64,000 nucleotides of DNA from Proteobacteria bacterium UBA7415 (GTDB lineage Bacteria; Pseudomonadota; Gammaproteobacteria; Arenicellales; Arenicellaceae). The notes beneath the pieces were generated by a model. The model ran no database searches and had not been told where the DNA came from. It saw only the letters and a list, made by a program, of their open reading frames with translations. The DNA lies in contig DKML01000015.1 in NCBI GenBank assembly GCA_002470515.1, forward strand, positions 1-64,000. Direction: 5' to 3'. Positions 44,068 through 51,928 of the stretch are shown here, one piece after another. Positions within the stretch are counted from its first letter, which is position 1. The number at the start of each line of letters is the position of its first letter. A program made the translations under genes and the position numbers.

Positions 44068-44820
44068 TTACGAGTGCTTTACCGTCTCTAATTCTGACTT
44101 GCGTACTGCGATCATGTAGATCACAACTCCAAAGACAGCCTTAGCTACGATGTCAGCGATCGTGTAACCGATCTGTACGGCCGATTCTGCGGTACCACCA
44201 GTTACGCCAAGCATCGGGAAGACAAAAACGACTGGATAAAACGACCAGCTGATCAGCGTTAACCAACGTGCTTTGTTCACTAAGCTACGTACTTCTTCGG
44301 GTTGCTGTGCGATCGACTCGCGTAGACCTACGAAAAGTTCGTAAACGATCCACAAGAACGGAATCATTGCTGCAATCCACCAGAACCAACGTGTACCGGC
44401 GTCGGCTGAGATCTCTCCTGGGTAACCAAGGATCACCATCAGGGCTGCCAGCAGGCCGAGGCGAGTGGCTTTTGAAACTGTTTCTGAGCGACTCAGGTTC
44501 ATCACCAAAATTAGCTCAATTAACAGCAGCGGAACGGTTAACAACCAGTCTACATAACGATAGGCATCGTTAAACGCAACGCCAGTCTGTGTAATGACAC
44601 CATCAACTACTGTGTACGCGTCTGACCAGCTTTCCAAAATTCGCCAATAATGGTAGAGGGCAATGAAAGTCACCAAGCCGGTGATTGTCAGTGCTGTTTT
44701 GTAATGATGATTTACCTGTGAACGGCCCATCCAGAAAAATATCGTGGCAGCGGCCATCGTGGCGATGGTAAAAGAGAAGAAATTAAATGTCAGAAAATAC
44801 TGACCAACGGTGAGTTCCAT
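44068..44820 (-). CDS. Green-tuned proton-pumping rhodopsin, xanthorhodopsin-like
   Basis: 250 residues, seven helices, no long leader. Schiff-base lysine K227 (IADIVAKAVFG), counter-ion D91 (RYVDWLLTVP), T95 and donor E102 give the DTE proton-pump motif; H57 matches the proteorhodopsin His partner of the Asp. L99 corresponds to proteorhodopsin position 105, where Leu indicates green absorption. Similarity is highest to the xanthorhodopsin clade (FSFTIAT, GYPGEIS, FYPVVFVFPML). At the position of xanthorhodopsin Gly156 it has Trp (W148 in TRWFWW), which should block the carotenoid antenna site. AGGAG lies upstream of the ATG. First gene of the retinal operon. Confidence 0.95.
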   Translation of the reverse strand: MELTVGQYFLTFNFFSFTIATMAAATIFFWMGRSQVNHHYKTALTITGLVTFIALYHYWRILESWSDAYTVVDGVITQTGVAFNDAYRYVDWLLTVPLLLIELILVMNLSRSETVSKATRLGLLAALMVILGYPGEISADAGTRWFWWIAAMIPFLWIVYELFVGLRESIAQQPEEVRSLVNKARWLTLISWSFYPVVFVFPMLGVTGGTAESAVQIGYTIADIVAKAVFGVVIYMIAVRKSELETVKHS

Positions 44821-45152
44821 ATGAGGCTCCTGTATAAAGTACCCGAAATTGCGTCAATTGACGTATAGTTACCGCGAAGTCAAAAACATTCTCGATTTCG
44901 CGACTTGCTTAGACAAAACGTAGACAACTAATTTAGAAACCATTTTTTGACGAGTAAAACCAAACATTAAAGCTAGGCCTCCAGAAGGTGACTACGGTAT
45001 GCCGAATAAATATAAGCATTTTAGTTGTCAAAATTAAGTCAAAATCAAAACTTAATTAATCTGACTAGTTCTTGACTAGTTTTTAGCTAAACTCAAAGTC
45101 CTAGTCAAACCTAGGGCCTCTTTCCGCCCAACAACACCAATTTTCATCGTCA
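44821..45152. promoter_or_regulatory. Divergent promoter region of the rhodopsin operon and merR
   Basis: 332 bp. Inverted repeats: AATTAAGT (45032-45039) with ACTTAATT (45050-45057), and TTGACTAG (45072-45079) with CTAGTCAA (45101-45108). A further GACTAGTT lies at 45063, and CGCGAA (44873-44878) pairs with TTCGCG (44897-44902) nearer the rhodopsin gene. TTGACTAG sites lie 45-80 bp upstream of merR. The clustering suggests binding by the MerR protein. Confidence 0.6.
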
Positions 45153-46148
45153 ATGAAACAATCAGCCACCTCAGAACAATACTTTGGAATATCCGCTGTC
45201 TCAAAGATAACTGGAATTAGTCAACATCTTTTAAGGGTGTGGGGGCGCCGCTATCAGGTGGTCGCCGCTAACCGGTCTAGCACCGGCCGGCGTCTCTACT
45301 CAACGCAGGAAGTTGACCGACTTACTCTGATCAAGCGCCTAGTGGATGCGGGTGAGCCGATCGGTCGCGTAGCGGTGCTGGACGACGAATCCTTGCAATC
45401 TCGGTTGGATACGTTTAAGAAATTAGCTGCTGTAAAACAGGAACACGGAGAGGGAACACAAATAAAAGTGGCGGTGCTCGGCGATTCGCTGTCACACAAG
45501 TTAAGTCAGTTAAAAGAGATTCCAGTCGCCCTGGATGTGGTGGTCAACACATCTTCGATAAGTCGGTTTCGTACCGAAATTCGCAGACTCCAACCCGGTG
45601 CACTGATTATTGAATCGCCGTTAATCAACCCTGAATCACGTAAATTGATTCGAACTATGATTGACGAAAGCGGCGCGACTAGAATTGTAGTTATCTACCA
45701 ATTCGGTCGGCGAGCCGAGATTGACTTACTCCGGCCGCAAGGTGTAAATCTAGTACGAACCAGTAATAGCCTTGAAGAAGTATTCGACCTGCTGTCGCTT
45801 CCAGAGAAGCGCGGTGGCAAGCCTTTTCGCAAAATGCAGGACAAAACAGCGCTTGACATATCTGCGGACATCACGCCTCGTAGGTTCAGTGAACAAGATC
45901 TTGCTCGGATTAGCGCCGTCGTATCCAGTGTTGAGTGCGAGTGCCCGAATCACTTAGTTGATCTGTTGAGCAGTCTCAACGCTTTCGAGCAGTACAGCAT
46001 GGACTGCGAATCTCAAAACGATGAGGATGCTGCCTTGCATGCGCACCTTTACGCAGTTACTGCAGCCGCCCGAATTTCTTTTGAAAGTGTACTCGAGCGT
46101 ATCGTACGAGAAGAGGGGTTGCTCGACCTCGTTAATTTAAACAATTGA
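45153..46148 (+). CDS. MerR-family regulator, CarH/LitR-like architecture without visible B12 ligand
   Basis: 331 residues. The N-terminal MerR helix-turn-helix (about 10-75: FGISAVSKITGISQHLLRVW, GRRLYSTQEVDRLTL) is followed by a helical region and a Rossmann-like domain (about 105-220: VAVLGDSLSHKLSQL, GALIIESPLI, RIVVIYQFG). This is the layout of B12-dependent light sensors CarH/LitR, but their ExxxLH and DxHxxG cobalamin motifs are not seen. It diverges from the rhodopsin operon and probably regulates it. Light sensing through B12 is not supported. Confidence 0.8.
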   Translation: MKQSATSEQYFGISAVSKITGISQHLLRVWGRRYQVVAANRSSTGRRLYSTQEVDRLTLIKRLVDAGEPIGRVAVLDDESLQSRLDTFKKLAAVKQEHGEGTQIKVAVLGDSLSHKLSQLKEIPVALDVVVNTSSISRFRTEIRRLQPGALIIESPLINPESRKLIRTMIDESGATRIVVIYQFGRRAEIDLLRPQGVNLVRTSNSLEEVFDLLSLPEKRGGKPFRKMQDKTALDISADITPRRFSEQDLARISAVVSSVECECPNHLVDLLSSLNAFEQYSMDCESQNDEDAALHAHLYAVTAAARISFESVLERIVREEGLLDLVNLNN

Positions 46149-46164
46149 TGCTAGTTACCACCGG

Positions 46165-46500
46165 ATGTTCGGTGCCACTTTGAATGTCGGTGTGTCGAAC
46201 TTCGACTCGCTAACTGAGGCGGAGAGAGGGCAGTACAGCTATATACAGCGATCCTTTCTCAACTGTTACTTAAACATCTTCCAGCAACACAAACTTGGTG
46301 CCCTAAGTGCTGAGCAATGGCTGCCCTACGCCCACGAGGTTGCTTTCTTGCTTACCCAACCAGGCCCTAGGGAATTTCGAAAGGTCAATCGAACATACGA
46401 TGAGTTGTTTGAGGCGGTGGAGGCAATGCACCTTTCCACGAATAATTTAAATCTCGATTTTTCTACAAAGGCTACTTGCGAAGATCCCCCCGCCTCTTAA
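46165..46500 (+). pseudogene. 3' part of the split small membrane-protein gene
   Basis: Begins with the second copy of the 81-bp repeat (NVGVSNFDSLTEAERGQYSY) and continues LGALSAEQWLPYAHEVAFLL, TQPGPREF and a natural C-terminus. The 5' hydrophobic half is absent. In frame with the 5' part at 37086; together 92 + 78 codons. The residual frame could still be translated, but it lacks a ribosome site. Confidence 0.8.
46183..46263. repeat. 81-bp direct repeat, right copy
   Basis: 79 of 81 bases identical to 37281-37361, same orientation. Two transitions differ (TCGAACTT for TCGGACTT, CTCGCTA for CTCACTA). Confidence 0.92.
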
Positions 46501-46507
46501 AGAGCAC

Positions 46508-46593
46508 AATCAAAGGGGGCAGAGCGGATTAATCGTTGCGTACCGCGATCCAACTATTCAGATTATCAATAAACGGCTCTGACCCGTTTAATT
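46508..46593. repeat. Palindromic element B, copy B2
   Basis: About 86 bp, AATCAAAGGGGGCAGAGCGG to CGGCTCTGACCCGTTTAATT, with the core GCGATCCAACTATTCAGATT. It begins 8 bp after the stop of the 3' gene half, in the same orientation as B1. Confidence 0.88.
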
Positions 46594-46650
46594 CCCGTGC
46601 TATGTTCGGAGTCGGGATTCCCATTACACTAAGCTATGGTAAGCAAAATT

Positions 46651-47061
46651 ATGAGCAAAATTATTAAGCAAGTATTACTGACCATCTGCGCTTCATACGC
46701 GTTACTTACCAACGCCGCCCCCGGGAATGAGACAGGCCAGGAAGAAATCATCAACGTTGGCTTGGTGTTGTATACCAAGAGTCAAACGCCCGGAACCCTG
46801 AACGCAAGCTGGATATATTCAACACAGTACCGCGGTCCAGGCATTGCCATCGGCGGCCCCGCTGAGGGATATTCGGGCGTCTACCAGGTGCGTTATTTCC
46901 GTGAAGACGGTTCACATCCTGAAGAGTACGAACTGCATATAGAGAAAGTCGGCTCGATTTACCAAGTAGACTGGCTGCTTGATGGTCAAAGGCTGATTAC
47001 TGGAGTAGGTATGGAGACTGCTGAAGGTTTAGCGGTTGGCTGGAGGCAAGTGGCAGACTGA
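46651..47061 (+). CDS. Small secreted hypothetical protein
   Basis: 136 residues from the ATG at 46651; an ATG 15 bp upstream is also possible. Signal peptide (about 1-22, ending TNA), then a beta-rich domain: WIYSTQYRGPGIAIGGPAEG, YSGVYQVRYFREDGSHPEEY, ELHIEKVGSIYQVDWLLDGQ, GVGMETAEGLAVGWR. I do not recognise a named family. Expected in the periplasm or outside. Confidence 0.65.
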   Translation: MSKIIKQVLLTICASYALLTNAAPGNETGQEEIINVGLVLYTKSQTPGTLNASWIYSTQYRGPGIAIGGPAEGYSGVYQVRYFREDGSHPEEYELHIEKVGSIYQVDWLLDGQRLITGVGMETAEGLAVGWRQVAD

Positions 47062-47433
47062 CCAGTTAGGCCACATCATTCAAATTAACGCCACCTTCAG
47101 CAGTTAGTAGAAGCGCAGCCTGTAGCCGCGCTGCATAACACTGTCTACTCCGAATAGTCGAGCCTCAGTTAAAGAGCTGGCGGGTATGCCTCATCTATAA
47201 GAGGTGGTTTATTTCCCTTAAACGCGTGTTTTCCGTTAGTTACGAATAGTAGGACGAATAAATAGCCTACCCAATAGGTATTAGTTGGACTAGCGCATCA
47301 AGTAGTTTAACTGAGGTTTGGTGGTACGATGCCTTGTTCCCCTTATTCTTGGAGAAGAAAAAATTAAGCGATTCATGCGCTTGTTCTTCTTAACGTAGTG
47401 ACTCGCCCAGAAGTAAACAACGAGACAGCTGCG
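47062..47433. other. Intergenic region
   Basis: 372 bp between two convergent genes. A nested hairpin (GAAGAA...TTCTTC with AAGCG...CGCTT inside) lies at about 47352-47388 and could end transcription of hipA. No gene recognised. Confidence 0.4.
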
Positions 47434-48732
47434 CTAACGCCATTCCAGTCGTAAGGTTTTAATCACATGAGTTTGTAATGGCTGAGGGAGTTTTAATTCT
47501 TGGGCTAGGCGCGGCCACTCCTTGAAGGTGTCCACGACCTCGTCGAGAATTCTTTTGTATCGTCCTCTTGGCAACCCTGCATAGTCGGCTAGATGCTTTA
47601 GGTCCGCTGCCTCAAAATCATTGGTTTTGCCGTTAATGCTGAGTTGGTGATTCTTGGTAAAGTCGCTGCCTTGTGCATGACATAAATCATAAGCAGGGCT
47701 CAGCCGCCAATCGCCTTGTCGGTTCATGATACAGGCAAAGTTTTTAACGTGGTCATCTTGGTTGGCGCCTACTAGGTTGAATACGGTGCGCCTATATTGT
47801 TGCTCAATGTCGCTTTGCGGAAGGCGCAAGCGCCTTAGGGTCATGAATAATTGTTCGTATGAGTAGTGGCCGCTTTCCCAGTAGTCAAAGTGTGCGAGTG
47901 CGCCCAGTGTTTGTACAAACTGTTTGCCGCCAGAATCGTCGCGATCAAAGCGTTTAGTCATAAAATGGTGACGACCGTTTTCACTGAATAGGCGACACTC
48001 CGTCATGCTAATTTGGCAACGTTGGGCCATCTGATAGTAGCTGTATTCGAGCAGACCATAACCTGCGGGATCGGCCACGCCCCAATCACCGTTGTATTGC
48101 ACGCCGTCGAATTTAATTAGCCAGTGTTCATAACCGTTGGGGAGGTCTAGTTGACCGGATCGCACGGTCGACGTGTGCGGATCAAATCCAACAACGGCTT
48201 TCGCGCGCGCACCGCCGGCCGAGGTACCAAGACTAATAATGTTGAATAGTTCTTGATCGTCTATGTGGTTGTCTAGCTTGACCTTTAGATTTTTTTTGTC
48301 GGCAAAGGCCATCGAGGCGAGCTCGACCAATTCGTCTATTTGAAGTTGTTTATCGGGAGCGCCAGCGTTATCAAGCGACGGCTCAAACTCTAATGCTCCC
48401 ATACCTCGAGTGCCTGTATAGCAGAGTCGATCCACCGCATTAAAACTTTTATTGTCGCGCCCCGTTTTAGCCAGCCATATATCGATGAGCCGGTTGCCAT
48501 ACTTGTCTGGCAAGCTGTCGGCCAACAAGCCAGGTAAGCCGTGAAAGGCGCGTGGATGTAATTCGGGAAACTGATAAATACGCCGCTCTTTTGGAGGCAT
48601 CATTAGTGGGGCGAGTTCTATGCCAGTCTTAACAAAGTCCGGGTCATATTCAAAGCGAGCAAAGCGCTCCTGCTCGTTCATCGACACATAGCCGATGGTG
48701 GTACCCCAGAGCTTAATGGTCGCGGTAGTCAT
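47434..48732 (-). CDS. hipA: HipA-family kinase toxin (second copy)
   Basis: 432 residues. Motifs: GTSAGGARAK (169-178) regulatory/P-loop-like, HWLIKFDG (203-210), TKRFDRDD (259-266), catalytic NQDDHVKNF (324-332) and metal AYDLC (347-351). Active-site residues are intact. It overlaps its antitoxin gene by 4 bp. Sequence and motif spacing differ strongly from the HipA at 1.3 kb, so this is another HipA subfamily (the autophosphorylation-loop Ser is in GTSAGG). Confidence 0.92.
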   Translation of the reverse strand: MTTATIKLWGTTIGYVSMNEQERFARFEYDPDFVKTGIELAPLMMPPKERRIYQFPELHPRAFHGLPGLLADSLPDKYGNRLIDIWLAKTGRDNKSFNAVDRLCYTGTRGMGALEFEPSLDNAGAPDKQLQIDELVELASMAFADKKNLKVKLDNHIDDQELFNIISLGTSAGGARAKAVVGFDPHTSTVRSGQLDLPNGYEHWLIKFDGVQYNGDWGVADPAGYGLLEYSYYQMAQRCQISMTECRLFSENGRHHFMTKRFDRDDSGGKQFVQTLGALAHFDYWESGHYSYEQLFMTLRRLRLPQSDIEQQYRRTVFNLVGANQDDHVKNFACIMNRQGDWRLSPAYDLCHAQGSDFTKNHQLSINGKTNDFEAADLKHLADYAGLPRGRYKRILDEVVDTFKEWPRLAQELKLPQPLQTHVIKTLRLEWR

Positions 48733-49067
48733 TCAAGCTCGTCGCGCCAAATTGATGTCGGTGCTGAGGAGTCTGTTGTTCGCCGTTTGCGCTTGTTACC
48801 ATTGAGCGCCTCGGACATGGGCGAGCTATAAACTTCAGGTAAGAGTTGGTCTATGCCATTCAGCATTTCCAGCGCTTTTAAGAGCTTGATCCAAGAGCTT
48901 AGCTGGCTGTCATTGCCGTCCTCAATTCGCCGCAGGGTCGCCACGCCAATACCCGATGCGTCAGCGAGTTGGGCTTGTGTGTAACCAAGCTGCTTGCGTA
49001 CCTTCTTTAAGCGAGCGCCGAGCTCTTGCTGAATTAGGTTGTCGGGCGATAGAGGCAATATATTCAT
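48729..49067 (-). CDS. hipB: HipB-like XRE antitoxin (second copy)
   Basis: 112 residues. XRE helix-turn-helix about 17-70 (RLKKVRKQLGYTQAQLADAS, GIGVATLRRIEDGNDS). The C-terminus is basic then acidic (NGNKRKRRTTDSS). Antitoxin and likely autorepressor, overlapping hipA by 4 bp. Palindromic TGATCA sites lie at its start codon and upstream. Confidence 0.88.
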   Translation of the reverse strand: MNILPLSPDNLIQQELGARLKKVRKQLGYTQAQLADASGIGVATLRRIEDGNDSQLSSWIKLLKALEMLNGIDQLLPEVYSSPMSEALNGNKRKRRTTDSSAPTSIWRDELE

Positions 49068-49068
49068 A

Positions 49069-49183
49069 TGATCATTTTAGATTGATTTATTCGTAATTGA
49101 TCATTAATCGCTCATTAATGACTGATTATTGAAATTATAAACTATAGCGTTTCAATGTCAATTGAATCGATCGTATATGATCA
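49069..49183. promoter_or_regulatory. hipBA operator region with TGATCA palindromes
   Basis: TGATCA occurs at 49069-49074, 49098-49103 and 49178-49183, the first two 29 bp apart and the first adjacent to the hipB start. TCATTAATGA (49112-49121) is a perfect 10-bp palindrome. AT-rich context fits a promoter. HipB binding is inferred. Confidence 0.5.
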
Positions 49184-49235
49184 ATTATATAGGTTAAATG
49201 GATAATATGGATCGTTAATGATCTCTAAATGTGTA

Positions 49236-49318
49236 AATTAAGAAGCAGAGCCGTTTAACTGTTGCAAATCGCGATCCAACTATTCAGTTTTTAATCCAAG
49301 GGGGCAGAGCCGATTAAT
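49236..49318. repeat. Palindromic element B, copy B3 (composite)
   Basis: AATTAAGAAGCAGAGCCGTT, core GCGATCCAACTATTCAG, then AATCCAAGGGGGCAGAGCCG in the forward sense. It looks like one element run into the start of another. It separates hipBA from the glycosyltransferase gene. Confidence 0.75.
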
Positions 49319-49342
49319 CAAACGCCCTTAAACATTAAAAGC

Positions 49343-50080
49343 TCAAGATTCATTATTCGAGCCTGTGGTCGCTTTACTGTGTGGCTTGATGCTGGATATA
49401 TTGCTGCCGTGTCTAACGTAGCCGAATATAGGTTCTTTTGTTGTTATTTGATCAATAACAACGCCATGGTCGAATAGTAGGTTGCGCATCATGGCGTCGT
49501 CGTATGTCAGATGCCGATACTTAGGATTGTCTGCATTATCAACAATTAATTGCGCTGCTTTTCTATTAAATACATAAGTTGGTGGCGCACCTACTTTGAT
49601 GCCCTTTTCAATCTCATGAGGGGGGAGCCCTAATCCGCGTTGGAAATGCGCTCGTTTTATTTTAACTGCGGTATTGTCTTGAGCAGTAATGAACAGTTGG
49701 TCTACCAAGTTTGCGGCGAACGCTTTTTCTGTTTGGGCCAGTTTTTCCTCTCCGATCTCTTCGAGGAACGTTTCTATGTAGTTGCAATAGTACATGTCAT
49801 CAGAATCAATCTTGAAGAATAGGTCGACCCCCTGTTCAAGCATTATTTTGAGGCACTGAACCGTCAATTCTGACGTGTTTGCGTCATAAGGATAAGCTTT
49901 AAACTGGACGCGTTGGTTGATCAAATCCGTGACGGTTCTAGAGTCATAATCTAATGCATCTACGCCGTTGATCAGAATGAGGTGCGTGTCCGGCAATCTT
50001 GTTTGAGCTTGCATTTGTAAAATGCAGCTGCGCAACATTAGCGGTCGCGCTTTAACTGGTGTGGAGCATCCTATCTTCAT
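49343..50080 (-). CDS. Glycosyltransferase-like protein (GT-A fold)
   Basis: 245 residues from the ATG at 50080. The longer frame to 50200 adds 40 residues without family character. The N-terminus MKIGCSTPVKARPLMLRSCI and LILINGVDALDYDSR, plus the DxD-like KIDSDDMYYC (about 95), fit a GT-A glycosyltransferase; HLTYDDAMMRNLLFDHG could be the acceptor-side acidic helix. Donor and acceptor are unknown. It sits alone between two B elements (49236 and 50359), so it looks like a cassette. Confidence 0.6.
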   Translation of the reverse strand: MKIGCSTPVKARPLMLRSCILQMQAQTRLPDTHLILINGVDALDYDSRTVTDLINQRVQFKAYPYDANTSELTVQCLKIMLEQGVDLFFKIDSDDMYYCNYIETFLEEIGEEKLAQTEKAFAANLVDQLFITAQDNTAVKIKRAHFQRGLGLPPHEIEKGIKVGAPPTYVFNRKAAQLIVDNADNPKYRHLTYDDAMMRNLLFDHGVVIDQITTKEPIFGYVRHGSNISSIKPHSKATTGSNNES

Positions 50081-50566
50081 TATTTGAGGTTGTATTTTAA
50101 TAATGCCTGAGAGCGATATGTGATGAGTTGAATTCAAGCAAGGGCAAAATCCTGCTGCTCGTTCCGGATATTGGCCACTAAAAGATAATTGCTGAATCAT
50201 TTAAGGGGGAGATCAAACTAACGAGACACAGGTTTTAAGGGTAATCCTGACCAAAGAAGGAGAGGTGTATGTTGTAGGGGCCTATGCTTGCACGGTACGA
50301 AAGTTCTAACTTAAGATTGCGTTTTCTTCTGAAAAATTATAATCAAAGGGATCAGTATAATCAAAGGGGTCAAAGCCGATTAGGGGGAAAACTGAATAGT
50401 TGGATGGCGGTTTGCAACGATTAATCGGCTCTGACTCCTTTGATATCCCATTTGATTTTCTACTTCTCAAACTTGAATCCAAAAGCCCAAAATATGCATC
50501 TAAGTTAATAAGGGCACGCTGAATGTTCGCGGCTCTTAAACTTAATTACCTAGCGAGGGCAGTTCA
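50081..50566. other. Intergenic region with element B4
   Basis: Contains repeat B4 (50359-50446) and a tandem partial left end (AATCAAAGGGATCAGT at 50341). The possible N-terminal extension of the glycosyltransferase frame runs from 50080 to 50200. Nothing else recognised. Confidence 0.45.
50359..50446. repeat. Palindromic element B, copy B4 (inverted)
   Basis: Starts AATCAAAGGGGTCAAAGCCG and ends ATCGGCTCTGACTCCTTTGA, with core CTGAATAGTTGGAT, the reverse complement of the B1/B2 core. Terminal inverted repeats pair over about 20 bp. It is the opposite orientation to B1-B3. Confidence 0.85.
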
Positions 50567-50920
50567 ATGAGCGCATTAGCGACCAGCACTTCAACCACTT
50601 CCAACAGCAGCGAAAATAAGAGCCATGTCTTGGTGTCTTACATCTTGTTGGCGATCGGTTTGTTTACCGCAATACCACTATTGATTGGCGCGATTTGGGC
50701 AATGATCAAAAAGAGTGGCGCTTACGGCACGATCTACCACAGCCATTTGGTTAACGCCACACGGGTTTTCTGGTGGAGCTTATTTTGGTCGATCATTGGC
50801 GCGTTATTGATTGCTGTTGGCGTTGGCTACCTAATCTGGTGCGTTGCCTGGCTGTGGGTACTTTACAGAGTGGTCAATGGCTTAGCGAAAGTGTTGTCAG
50901 ACGAGCCATACCCCCTGTAA
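50567..50920 (+). CDS. Small integral membrane protein (DUF4870/Tic20-like)
   Basis: 117 residues. Polar N-terminus (1-20), then three hydrophobic segments (about 23-47, 67-85 and 86-104) around a conserved-looking YGTIYHSHLVNATRVFWWSL loop. The layout resembles DUF4870-type small membrane proteins of unknown role. Upstream AGCGAGGGCAG gives a modest ribosome site. Confidence 0.65.
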   Translation: MSALATSTSTTSNSSENKSHVLVSYILLAIGLFTAIPLLIGAIWAMIKKSGAYGTIYHSHLVNATRVFWWSLFWSIIGALLIAVGVGYLIWCVAWLWVLYRVVNGLAKVLSDEPYPL

Positions 50921-51389
50921 CAATTAGAGGGTTTAAACTAGCACAGGTTCACTCTGACCCCTTTACTTACTCAGTCACCATTGTTTTTCTGCTCGCTGCG
51001 CTAGGCCTTTTCTTGACCTAGCGTATTGGACTGTTGTTTTTATCCGCTGCTGCTGCGTCTTTTGTAGTACTATTGTTGCGTCTCTTGTCTCATCTTTTTT
51101 AGCGACTGTTCCTGTTTTCTGCAGTCGTTTATCCTTCCGTAGCTTGGATTACCGATACTAACGCCGTCTATCAGTTTTAGGTGTTGGTTTGGTCGGTGGG
51201 ATCGAATCAGAAAAAATATCTACCACGCAATAACTAGTATTTAGGAGCGCACCGGCAGGCCGCGCCACCAAACCAGTAGATTGATTGCGTGAGAGATAAA
51301 AATATCAGCTTGGCTGCGATCGTCTCAAATATGAATCGTTGCCAATCGGGTTTAGTACGAATAAAAATTAACTGTCCCAGGGGGGGAAT
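50921..51389. other. Intergenic region
   Basis: 469 bp. A short piece CTCTGACCCCTTTACT (about 50970) resembles a right half-end of the B elements. No supported gene. GGGGGGAAT before the next ATG is its ribosome site. Confidence 0.4.
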
Positions 51390-51884
51390 ATGAATAACTT
51401 TAAATCACAAAAAACTTCGCTTGCGCGAACGACTTTAGGCTTGGTCTGCGCTCAAAAATCAAACCGACTTATTCGCTATATAGTGTTCGTTGTTATGGCG
51501 GTTGGGCTAACGGCTTGTGGCGGTGGTGGGTCGTCTAGTGGGGGAGGGACAGCGGTTGAGCCAACGATTACTTTTACAGGGTCGTTTAGAACAGGGCTGT
51601 ATAGCGGTGGCATTACAATAGTTATCCCACCGAATAACTCACGACCAATAGTAACTCTGACGGGAGTTGAGTGTTTAACAGGGTCATTTGGTGCCGGCTT
51701 GATTCACAGGCTAAATGGGGCGACTCGATCGATCAGTGGTACGATACCAGAGCTATCTGTGCGTGGTGATTTAATCATGGTTTTTCCTGATGCAGGCGGT
51801 GAAGGAGAGTTTACGCTTGGTTTATCAACAGCTGCAGGCTGTACAGGTGCAAGTGATGGCACGTTGAGTGTTGCTAGAAGTTAG
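51390..51884 (+). CDS. Small lipoprotein
   Basis: 164 residues. A long N-terminal leader ending in a lipobox (AVGLTACGGGGSSSGGG, Cys near residue 43) is followed by a Gly/Ser linker and a beta-rich domain of about 100 residues (ITFTGSFRTGLYSGGITIVI, LTGVECLTGSFG, GEFTLGLSTAAGCTGA). The leader is longer than usual, so an internal start is possible. Two cysteines could form a disulfide. Function unknown. Confidence 0.68.
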   Translation: MNNFKSQKTSLARTTLGLVCAQKSNRLIRYIVFVVMAVGLTACGGGGSSSGGGTAVEPTITFTGSFRTGLYSGGITIVIPPNNSRPIVTLTGVECLTGSFGAGLIHRLNGATRSISGTIPELSVRGDLIMVFPDAGGEGEFTLGLSTAAGCTGASDGTLSVARS

Positions 51885-51893
51885 GATCAAGCG

Positions 51894-51928
51894 AAAAAAG
51901 GCGAACAGATAAGGTGTTCGCCTTTTTT
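51894..51928. terminator. Bidirectional terminator between convergent genes
   Basis: AAAAAAGGCGAACA (51894-51907), loop, TGTTCGCCTTTTTT (51915-51928). It has both an A tract and a T tract, so it ends the lipoprotein transcript and the minus-strand cysteine-rich gene (stop at 51929). Confidence 0.88.

Noticed and set aside
45153..46148. Calling the MerR protein a B12 light sensor
   Set aside because: The cobalamin-binding His motif is not visible, so only the general architecture is claimed.
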